Positions 55,923 to 64,000 of a stretch of 64,000 nt of DNA are shown in pieces. Made by a program: the position numbers and the translations under genes. Numbering within the stretch: position 1 is the stretch's first letter; every line of letters starts with the position of its first letter. The stretch comes from Strongylocentrotus purpuratus (taxonomy: Eukaryota > Echinodermata > Echinoidea > Camarodonta > Strongylocentrotidae), in contig NW_022145549.1 in the NCBI RefSeq assembly GCF_000002235.5, positions 1,330,001-1,394,000 on the forward strand, written 5' to 3'. The notes beneath the pieces are model-generated. The model was given only the letters and a program-made list of their open reading frames with translations, searched no databases and had not been told where the DNA came from.

Positions 55923-56229
55923 ATCGAAATTTATTTCCGATTTCACCTGATCGGCTCGAGATCGGCTACAGGGTTATCTAGAGCAGCATGTTTTTTTTTT
56001 GCAACCTTATTTTAGTTATGGCACCCTTTTAAGAAATAACGAGTTTCGCATCACCCCAATCCCAAATTCATTTACAGAAAATTAATTTTGCATCACTCTG
56101 ACACTCGTCCCACGCCATGTACACATGGGCACATTTGTTTCTAAATGTTGTGATCAAGTGAAGTTAGCAAGCATAAAAATAATGACACTTTTAATATACT
56201 AAAAAATTACTTTATCAACACACTAGATA

Positions 56230-56520
56230 CAATAAAGAAATAGGTGTGCAGGCACCTCGCTGCTAAATACACAAATACAAAAATCACAATGTGAGGTCGA
56301 TTTGATGCACAAATATGAGGAAATTTGGGCATCTCATTGCCCAGAATTAACACGTTTCTAAATATTGCGAGCGCATAAAGGGAACAAGCATGGTAAAAAT
56401 GTAATTTTTATATAAAAGACATATTCAGGCACCTTGATGTCAAATAGAAGGCTATCCAGGCACCTCGTTGCTCAAATGTAGAGGTACTCTGGCACTTGGC
56501 TGCCAGATATCATCATCTTT
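56230..56520 (+). repeat. Scattered copies of a ~25-30 bp word
   Basis: CAGGCACCTCGCTGCTAAAT, CAGGCACCTTGATGTCAAAT, CAGGCACCTCGTTGCTCAAA and CTGGCACTTGGCTGCCAG occur at uneven spacing, a decayed tandem repeat. Confidence 0.55.
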
Positions 56521-56645
56521 TAAAATTTATGAGCGAGTGATGCGAGGGAAGAAGATAGACACTTTATATTTCCTCATGAAATTACATACTTTATGGTTTC
56601 TAAGGTTTTCAAGAAAACAATGTTATTCCAAATTTATGATTTTTT

Positions 56646-56652
<7 letters not shown>

Positions 56653-56682
<30 letters not shown>
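56653..56682. repeat. (AT)n microsatellite
   Basis: About 28 bp of AT repeat. Frames that cross it are artefacts. Confidence 0.95.
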
Positions 56683-56683
<1 letters not shown>

Positions 56684-57344
56684 TAAGATTCTCTCTCGGC
56701 ACCCCTAGACTAGAGATGTCTTGCACAGCACCAAAACGCAGTTCTAGGATATCCATGTTAATGAACACGATATCAAGCCAAAGTGAGGAAGATGCCTCAA
56801 CTTGTTTATTCCAAGCAAGGGCAATGTTATGATTGATCATAGATAGATTGGATTCCCACCTACAAGCAGTAGGTCCATGCTACAAGTTACTCACATTAGA
56901 CTGACTGACTGACTGACTGACACACATTTTATGTTTTCCTATTTGTCCAGGAGGAATGAGTGAGGGTACTAATAATCATCCCCACACCATTATACTCCAA
57001 TAATGAAATCCTGGTATTTTTGCAAAGTAATCAATATCTGTCTATTCTCCATTTGATAAGCCATTGAGCTCATACACTCATTGAGGTCCTGTCTACTTTT
57101 CTTGAAATGGAAAATCCAATAAATTTGTTGATGTAAACGAGCGATTCCGCTGTGTGTGGAAAGTGAGGGTTAATTGCTTGCCAAAAGCAAATAGCAAATT
57201 GGTGAAATTAAAACCTGTAGAGATAGTAAATGTGACTTTATTGACGATGAATGGGGAGGTGGAATAAAATAGAATTCATTTGTTGTTGGACAGGATATGA
57301 AGAAACACGAGGACAATAGGAGCCACAGGCTGGGAGATATTAAG
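56683..57344. other. No gene seen
   Basis: Unassigned AT-rich DNA with ACTGACTGACTGACTGAC at 56903-56920. Confidence 0.5.
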
Positions 57345-57830
57345 AGAGAGGGATAGAGAGAGAGAGGGGGAGAGAGAGAGAGAGAGAGAGAGTGGATGAG
57401 AGAGGGAGAGAAAGAGAGAGTGGATGAGAGAGTGGATGAGAGAGAGAGGGAGAGAAAGAAAGAGAGAATGGATGAGAAAGATAGAGAGACACAAAGAGAA
57501 TGGATGAGAGAGAGAGAAATGTTTTGTTGTGGGGGGGGGGGGGGGGGGGGGGGGAGGGGGGTAGAGCAAAAGAAAGATTAGAAAGAAAGAGAGGGAGAAG
57601 AGACAGAGAAAGACATACACAAGAAAGAAAGGAAGTGAAGAGAGGGAGAGAAGGGGGACACATGGAGGGGAGGAGGGGAATAACGAACAGAGAAGAAGAG
57701 AGAGGGAGAGAGACATTTGACAAATTGTTTGAAGATGGAGACAGAGGAGGAAGTTAGAAAGAGAGAGACAGAGAGAGACAGAAAGAGAGAGACGGAGCGA
57801 GAGAGAGAGAGACGGAGTAAGCTAGTGAGG
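57345..57830 (+). repeat. GA-rich tract with ATGGATGAGAGA units and a long G-run
   Basis: Imperfect GAGA with repeated GAATGGATGAGA / GAGTGGATGAGA words (57390-57510), a ~24-base G-run at 57530-57556 and further GA repeats. All long frames are low-complexity. Confidence 0.88.
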
Positions 57831-59094
57831 TACCTGGATGACTCCATCCCTTTCTCTTTCTTTCTCTCCTTTTCTCTTGTTGTCTTCCTGCTAGCGGATA
57901 GGGCATCATCTCATAATTGAATAGATGATAGAGTTACCTTTTAATCTCCTCACCCCACACATTAACTGCATATAAGAGCTATTACCGAGAAAACATTCGC
58001 CTCGTGCACTAACCTACCTCTGTTTGCTGACCATACAAAACTAGGTAGATCGATTTCTTGTCGACTGTAATGTTTAATTGAAAACTATTTTATTAATTTA
58101 CAAATGTCACATTGACAATTTGGGTTTGATGAAAATGAGAGCAATTGTTCAGTGTAGAATTTGGAAAAATATATGTCATGCTCACTTTGATGTTAGGTGG
58201 ATTTAGCCATTTTGAAGAACGATATTTCTATATTTTATCCTGTGCCAATAGATTTTGCTCTTTTTCATGTTTTACCAAAATGTAAATGATCTTTACCCTT
58301 CAAACATTTGTCTTACTTCATTCATGTCTTCAGTATCAACATGATCAAAAGATTGGGGTAAATTTGATATTTAATGATCTTTCAATTGATATGTAACAGT
58401 ATTATTTCACTCAGTTCGTGCCTAGGAATAAATTTCAAATAGAATTGAATATATACTTTCCTCCTCAACCTTTCTATTCCTCATTTGTTCACTCCACTCT
58501 TGTGTAAAGTAAAAGTTAGCTAAAATCTTTTACAAAATCTGCAAATAAAAACACAATGGTTAAGGTACCATGTTATGTATTTAGAGTGCTTGTTTCAGGC
58601 TCTTAGTGTTGGTATGAAACTATCAATTAACCTCTGTATTATTACTTTGTTTATAATGGAGCAATGTGCCTTTAAACACACTTTTCACTGATTGTCATAC
58701 ATTTGCATGAATAGGAACCAAAAAAGTAATAATTTATCCATTCAAAATACTTGTTTTTCCAAGTTTGTTGTGCATTATCTTTAATGCAGGATAATTTTTA
58801 CTCAGCCATAGCACCTGCACTGGTCTTAAATCCTATTTCTTGTGGGTAATTGCATTCCAGATATGTAAACACTAACATTTAGATTTCAGAAATGTCGTCA
58901 TACAAGGATAAAGCACTGTCTACCATATATAATTGCCTAGCAGTTATTCCTAAATTTATCTTTTAATCTGTAATAATGTGAATGTCAGTTCACTCGTAAT
59001 CGTATGTTTCCTATTGCGTCAATTTCTGTATAATTGTACTGAAATGTCCAATAGATGGCAGTGTGTTTAATGTGATAGGACATTAGTAGGGACT
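57831..59094. other. No gene seen
   Basis: AT-rich, unassigned. Confidence 0.5.
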
Positions 59095-59440
59095 TGTATG
59101 ACATAAGGAGGCGATTTGAGGGTAATGTTACGAAGCCAAGGCGCATTACGAGCCGGAGCATGACGACCGCTTAATTCCCGACTGGCCGGGAGGTCCCAAC
59201 AGTACGTCCCATCGTGCGCTGGTGGTTAAATGGAACAAAATATTACGAGGAGAAGAGTCGTGTAATGGGCTTGTCATCCGAGTAAATGGGGAACTATGAA
59301 TTTTTATGATCAGATATCGAGGCCTGCAGATCGAGCACGATGTGCGCCACTCATGGAACGTGCCGGAGCAATACCCCGGCCGGAAATCACGGATCGTTGA
59401 GTTTTCTTTCCCATTTTTCATGCCCTGAAACGCTTTGGGT
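59095..59440. promoter_or_regulatory. Candidate conserved CpG-rich regulatory island
   Basis: A 340 bp repeat-free block with many CG dinucleotides amid AT-rich DNA: GGCGCATTACGAGCCGGAGC, CGCTTAATTCCCGACTGG, TTTTTATGATCAGATATCGA and GATCGAGCACGATGTGCG. The 91-codon minus-strand frame here has no recognisable protein. The sharpest such island in the window, consistent with an enhancer or an unrecognised exon. Confidence 0.35.
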
Positions 59441-59879
59441 GGCTGGTGTGAAGAATGTTTTGATTTGACAAAACGGTGTCAGGGCTATGTGAACTCTGAT
59501 TTCAATAGAGAAAGGTGACATTTTAGAAGGCTAGATAAAAAGAGAGATTTGTATCTATTATATGGGTCTGAAATTTAATATTTATGGAATTAACACACCT
59601 GTGAGTGCTAAGAGAAACTTAACACAGTATATCAGACCATTAATATCTCACGTTCATTGTAGATTTTAGTATCTTATATTGAAATCACTTATATCTTAGT
59701 TAGAAAATTTGACATCTTTCAAAACAATACTAGTGGCAACATCCACTTAATTTCAGTGTTGGGAGATTAGTCTGTATCACTGGAAGCAGCAATACAATAA
59801 GTTAAAAGAGTGGTTATACAGGTTGAAAGAAACAACACAATCAGGTTTGAAAAGCTTTTAGAAATGAGAGTAGGAAAGA
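59441..59879. other. No gene seen
   Basis: Unassigned AT-rich DNA. Confidence 0.5.
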
Positions 59880-60140
59880 TAATAGAAAGACAGAGGGAGA
59901 GAGGGGGAGAGAGAGAGGGGAGGGAGAGAGGGGGGGGGGGGGGGGGGGAGAGAGAGGGGGGGGGGGGGGGGGAGGAAAAGTTATACAAAAGGGGAGGTGG
60001 GAGGAAGTAGAGAGAGAGAAAGAGAGGTAGAAAGAAGGGTAGATAGCATGAATTAAAGTTAGAGAGAGACAAACAGATAGAAAGAGAAACAACAAGGGAT
60101 GAAAAAGGGAAATCAAGAGAGAGAGAGAGAGAGAGATGGG
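59880..60140 (+). repeat. GA-rich tract with two G-runs
   Basis: GAGAG repeats with G-runs at about 59931-59948 and 59957-59972. The frames at 59767-60242 are artefacts of this tract. Confidence 0.88.
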
Positions 60141-60394
60141 GGAAGAATAGGGCAACAACCACAAATAAGATATGTGCATATTAGAGAGAAAGTGAGAGAA
60201 TAATAAAGTCTGAGGAAAGGAAGATGAGTGAGTAGAAACCAAAGTCCGAGCATCGCTGGCACCTCTACCATTATTGATTACGGAGTGCTATCCCCAGACG
60301 ATGCTTGCCCAAAGTCGTGTAAAGACGCTCAAATAGAAAGAAGCTCAGTGTAAGAAGATACTATACTCATGACCCCGGGAGAGATTAACCTGCA

Positions 60395-61080
60395 GATAGA
60401 TGCGAGACTCTCTCTTTCTCTCGCTCCTCTGCTCTGTTTGCCCTCTCCATCTTTCCCTTTGTCCTTCTCTATCTTCGTTATAAACTCTACAACTCTCTAT
60501 CCATCTCTCTTTGACTTTTTCTATCTCTGTTATAAGCTCTACAACTCTCTATCCATCTCTCTTTGTCCTTCTCTATCTCTGCTTAAAGCTCTACAACTCT
60601 CAATCCATTTCTCTTTGTCCATTTCTATCTCTGTTTTAAGCTCTACACCTCTCTATTATACATTTCTCTTTGCCTTTCCTCTTTAAATGTAGTGTTCTGT
60701 CTCATTTTCTCAAAGCTTTCTCACCATTGGTCTTTCCCTTTCTCTTCTTTCTTTTTCCTTTAAAAAAATGTTTCCATTTTCTATCACTGCATCACTTCCA
60801 CCATCTCTTTAATACCTTTCTCTCTTTATGTAACTTTTTATCTGTAATTTTGCTCTCTCTCATCTCTAGGCTCACAATGCTATTCTTCTATATTTTTCTC
60901 TCCTCTTTAATCTTAATTAGAATTTGGGTCTATCCCCCTTTCTTGATCTCTTCCCCTTATGTCCTCACTCATCTCTTTATATGTTCTTAGTGCTATCTCT
61001 GTCTCTATCTCTCTTCCCTTGTGATCACCTCTTTTCCTCCCTCATCTCTTCTCTCTCTTTACTATCTCTCCTTCTCTTCT
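60395..61080 (+). repeat. Pyrimidine-rich tract with a 52 bp tandem repeat
   Basis: CTCTACAACTCTCTATCCAT starts units at 60485, 60537, 60589 and, as CTCTACACCT, 60641, an exact 52 bp period. Each unit continues with CTCTCTTTGTCCTTCTCTAT and TCTGTTATAAG-like ends. The rest is irregular CT-rich DNA. Confidence 0.85.
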
Positions 61081-61278
61081 CGCATTACTCAGCTTACTTA
61101 ACCAACACCAGTACTACAAGCCACAAGAAAAGCCTGGAGAGGAAAATCACTTTCTTCTCGCTTTCACTGATTTAATAATTCATTTGTTACAGCCGAGAAG
61201 TTCCGGATCAATAAGTGACGAGCGAGCGTAAAGTGGGATTTTCGTTGACCTTGCTAGAATAGCCCATTTAATGGACCC
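61081..61278. other. No gene seen
   Basis: A short CpG-containing patch CAATAAGTGACGAGCGAGCG lies at 61209-61228. Nothing else. Confidence 0.45.
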
Positions 61279-61654
61279 CTTGTTCAGACTACCCAAATTT
61301 ATTGTAAAACTACTGTATAACTATGCGATAAGTATATACTTTTTAAGTAGTCTGAACATTGTATAAAATAGACTTCATGTAATGAATAATCGTATAGCGA
61401 AACACACCTTTGAGCATGGTTTGAAAGAAAAACTGGATGAAGAATTGGTTTCCCTCCTTAGTCTGTATGTTGTACCGTACAAAAACTTATCCACAAATCG
61501 TGAACACGCAGTGGTGATTGGCCAGCTGCTATGTCAACTGTCCTCTCCAAATTAATTTCTTTATATGATGTCATTCTAGTCTGTATCCCCTTTAGCTATA
61601 CATTGATCTTTATACAAGTTTTAGATATATTCTGTCTAGTCTGAATGGGCCGTC
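61279..61654. mobile_element. CAGACTA-end element, uninterrupted copy
   Basis: TTCAGACTACCCAAATTTAT opens and CTAGTCTGAATGGGCC closes it, an inverted repeat. The body shares GCGAAACACACCTTTGAGC, GATTGGCCAGCTGCTATGTC and TCTAGTCTGTA with 27927-29290. An extra inner TAGTCTGAAC lies at 61350. Confidence 0.6.
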
Positions 61655-62480
61655 GGTGCAGAGTTTGCATAGGATGCGTTGTTGGGGGAAGGCTGCATCG
61701 TAAAAATGAGACGTGGCCTGGAAAAGCGTCCTGAGCCCAGCTTAACTGCGTTATCTGATGTTTTTGACTTGGTGTTAGATATCATCAGTACTTGAACCTC
61801 CCTGCCCTAGATGAAGGAATACACATGGTGGTGCATCATTCAGATGTACAGCCATTCACCCAAACATATTTTTGATTTGTATGTTATGCCATAAATGATG
61901 AAATGTAATTAATTTAAAATTTTTTAAATGTCCACATTGCAGAAATGGTAAAGGAAATGGTAAGAAAAATAACTGTACGTGTGAAAGCTTACCATGTTAG
62001 TGTACTGACAAATAGGGCAGACACACATGTTTTTTGTCTAAACTACAGCATGTGCATAATTCAACAACGCTCAAATTAAAAGGTTTTAAGATTTAAGATT
62101 TTAAACAGGAACATCTAAACAGTCCACCAGTCCACAAGATTGACAATGCTCATTCAGTATACGTCCTAGGAAAGTTGTGCAAAAGATATTTTGCTTTGTA
62201 TGTTATGGCTTCCATGTGTACTACTCTATTCAAGACATTGGGCTTCAAATATTACTTCTATATAGAGATGTTGCAATTTTGTAATACTCTCTCAATTGAC
62301 ATAAAAGAGATTCTTGAGTAGACTACTTGACGTACTCATTAGCATGGAAGAGGGCGCGCACTGAACCCAAGTCTGGGGTTCCATGTGTGGCGTTCTATGT
62401 TATTCTTTATTTTTGTCATACTCACTATATAATTATTTTGTATCATACTCTCTGTATTTCTAATAAATAGTAGTTAACTT
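61655..62480. other. No gene seen
   Basis: Unassigned AT-rich DNA. Confidence 0.5.
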
Positions 62481-62611
62481 GACTTCTTCAAAACACATTT
62501 GAAAACGTACCTCTACAATTCATCTTAATTTTGTTGAATGACAGAGAGACAGCGCCTTGTATTCCCTGGAAAAGGTGCTTTATGAATCCAATTATTATTT
62601 TTATTATTATT
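62481..62611 (+). mobile_element. LINE 3' end fragment with retroposon tail
   Basis: The frame reads DFFKTHLKTYLYNSS and stops at 62526-62528, like the last residues of CR1/L2-type reverse transcriptases (..FK..LKTYL). It is followed by GCGCCTTGTATTCCCTGG, AAAAGGTGCTTTATGAATCC and an ATT tail. A 5'-truncated, dead copy. Confidence 0.55.
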
Positions 62612-62696
62612 GTCATAATTATCTGTTATCCCATAGGACACAAGGTAACGATTTTAAGATTGATTGTATACATTCTAGCTATATACAAATGATCTT

Positions 62697-62869
62697 TTAA
62701 AGCCCCACTGCACTACTTATAGCTACTTGCGCCCTCTATATAGCAAACAATGCCTAATCGGTACCTGTTGGTCCCCATGAGCCCCTTTTTCTTATGTTAA
62801 TTGAGAGCTGGCAGTGACCTTGCAGGGTGGTCTAATCCCTCCGGCCAAACTAGTACAGACAGGATTTAA
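62697..62869 (+). mobile_element. TTAA MITE family 3, copy 3
   Basis: TTAAAGCCCCACTGCACTAC opens it, and AGTACAGACAGGATTTAA closes it. Body words TAGCTACTTGCGCCCTCTAT, GGTACCTGTTGGTCCCC and GGTCTAATCCCTCCGGCC match the other two copies. It is slightly shortened in the middle. Confidence 0.78.
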
Positions 62870-63249
62870 GGCAATTTGTACACTTTAAGCCTCAATTAAA
62901 TTTTGCTTTCTACTGAAGATATGAAACCCTTATCTCACCGAAGAGAAAAAGAAAGAAAGAAATTGTGTGCATTCTACAGGCTCTTAATTCTAAGAGAAAA
63001 ACGTTTTCACAGAAAGGGGAGATCGGAAATTAATTTCCTGTAAATCGGGATTGATACTTTGAAATTGTCATAACAAATTTATATTGCAATCAATTATTGA
63101 TTGTTGCGTGCACACTGACCAGTTACTGCCTTATGAAACATTCACAAAGTCATCTGCACTAATAGACTGTGCTCTGTGACTGTGCTGTGGCTGTGCTGTG
63201 ACCCTGCATTTGAGCTTGTGATAATTTCTCTGTTTATTTCATCAATGAT
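62870..63249. other. No gene seen
   Basis: Unassigned. GACTGTGCTGTGGCTGTGCTGTGACC near 63178-63203 is a short local repeat. Confidence 0.45.
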
Positions 63250-63330
63250 CTAGGGTTAGGGTTTGGGTTGCACTTTGGTTCTAGGTTAGGTTTGGAGTTA
63301 AGGTTATGGATAGGCATAGTGTTAGGTCCA
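63250..63330 (+). repeat. Degenerate GGGTTA-like hexamer run
   Basis: CTAGGGTTAGGGTTTGGGTT, then TCTAGGTTAGGTTTGGAG and AAGGTTATGGATAGG. Confidence 0.65.
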
Positions 63331-63333
63331 GGA

Positions 63334-63448
63334 TGGAAATCAAGAAATTGGTTAGAATTGGTTGGAATAACTTGCCATTTGAAGTCAGGAAATCACCATC
63401 TGTAAATGTCTTTAAATCAAAATTAAAAATACACTGTCGCTCATAAAG
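63334..63448 (+). mobile_element. LINE reverse-transcriptase C-terminal fragment, frame intact
   Basis: An unbroken frame reads WNNLPFEVRKSPSVNVFKSK followed by LKIHCRS and a stop, after a short MEIKKLVRIG lead. This is the C-terminal tail seen in CR1/L2-type LINE reverse transcriptases (WN.LP..VR.S.S...FK..LK). Only the last 37 codons are present. The frame is short but free of stops, so this copy is better preserved than the one at 1295. Confidence 0.65.
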
Positions 63449-63599
63449 GTGGAATATTTTTGTTTTATCCCAATTTATGGAATTATTTTAAAAATTGTTT
63501 AAAAATAATAGATCTAGATAATAGTATACATTCTCAGATTTTATTGAATAATAATTTGCCAATGTGTGTTTTGCGTGACTAAAAGAGCATGTGTATGCT

Positions 63600-63765
63600 A
63601 TTATGCTTATCAACTAGGGGACCTATGCCCTTAAGTCATAAATGACAGTAATGAGGATTAATGCCCCACAAAAGGGCAATAATATATCACATCGACACGG
63701 TTTTGATCCTGGGGCCTCACAGTAACGAGGCTATTGCTTTGTCACTGAACCATGACTGTGCGCAG
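63600..63765 (-). mobile_element. tRNA-derived SINE, family A, diverged
   Basis: On the minus strand: CATGGTTCAGTGACAAAGC (A-box), CTCGTTACTGTGAGGCCCC, AGGATCAAAACC (B-box), TATTGCCCTTTTGTGGGGC and ATTAATCCTCATTACTG. Confidence 0.72.
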
Positions 63766-63791
63766 CGGGGGCTAGGGTAGGGGGCAGTTTC

Positions 63792-64000
63792 CATAAATTA
63801 AAAAAAACACAGAAAATGCAATAAATTTTCAATAATTTATTGCATTTTACCCCGGTTCCCAACATACACAAATCTTTTGTGTGCCCATGCCTTGAGCCAT
63901 AATGCATGGCCGTCTAGAGGATTTCTTTATGTTTGGGACCAGGGTAAAATGCAATAAATTATTGAAGATTTATAACATTTCTGTTTTTTATTTTATTTAT
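63792..64000. mobile_element. Fold-back element cut by the window end
   Basis: The left arm (63792-63867) contains CAATAATTTATTGCATTTTA and CCCCGGTTCCCAACATA; the right arm (from about 63928) holds the complement, TATGTTTGGGACCAGGG and TAAAATGCAATAAATTATTG. Arms are about 75 bp with some indels. Each arm is itself partly palindromic (AATGCAATAAAT against ATTTATTGCATT). The outer end lies at or past base 64000. Confidence 0.75.

Noticed and set aside
55895-55925. Rho-independent terminator
   Set aside because: The hairpin is perfect but this is animal DNA with no adjacent gene; bacterial logic does not apply.
57276-57847. Minus-strand frames of 89-146 codons
   Set aside because: Translations of GA/CT microsatellites and a G-run.

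Overview
This looks like a piece of a repeat-rich animal nuclear genome: AT-rich, spliced, with almost no long open reading frames, many short inverted-repeat transposons (MITEs), tRNA-derived SINEs and purine/pyrimidine microsatellites. The SINE types, the frequent TACATGTA words and the MITE ends fit a marine deuterostome. A sea urchin is my best guess, but this comes from general resemblance and not from a database match. No bacterial operons, rRNA genes or CRISPR arrays were seen, and I recognised no retroviral, LTR or Polinton-like element.

Host genes. The only host coding sequence I support well is the 3' end of a plus-strand gene at 1-1801. Two exons (65-194 and 1664-1801) are separated by a 1.47 kb intron and end in a stop codon. 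The family is not recognised. A CpG-rich block at 15.54-16.01 kb looks like a promoter or 5' exon, with a GTAAGT donor at 15889. A weak minus-strand terminal-exon candidate lies at 19116-19289. CpG-richer, repeat-free islands at about 35.1, 44.8, 46.8 and 59.2 kb look like candidate regulatory elements in intronic or intergenic DNA.

Mobile DNA, left part (0-15.2 kb). The intron at the left holds a 414 bp MITE that carries a broken C2H2 zinc-finger fragment. Two large non-autonomous elements follow, each with matching terminal repeats and a perfect 8 bp target duplication: 6245-9190 (flanks GTAAAGGG) and 12615-14814 (flanks GGTAGAGG). Each carries a tandem array of ~110 bp monomers, in opposite orientations, and almost every monomer has a short GC-rich palindrome with a GAA (or TTC) triloop. 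The same core, GCGAAGC, recurs in the intronic MITE and in a third short tandem repeat. This hairpin satellite is the most striking feature of the window.

Middle part (15-35 kb). There are tRNA-derived SINEs of two families, three recurrent MITE families with TTAA at their ends, an 866 bp near-palindromic element with TA flanks and Tc1/mariner-like ends, other fold-back MITEs, and small tandem repeats.

Right part (35-64 kb). A 5.8 kb element (35482-41276) has ~48 bp terminal inverted repeats flanked by TTA, Harbinger-like. It contains two internal duplications and nested insertions but no recognisable transposase. Beyond it are GA/CT tracts, more copies of the MITE and SINE families, a degenerate ~150 bp tandem array split by a SINE, two LINE reverse-transcriptase C-terminal fragments and a fold-back element cut by the window end.

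All coordinates were read by eye. Boundaries with a stated terminal repeat and target duplication should be accurate to a base or two; other repeat limits are approximate.
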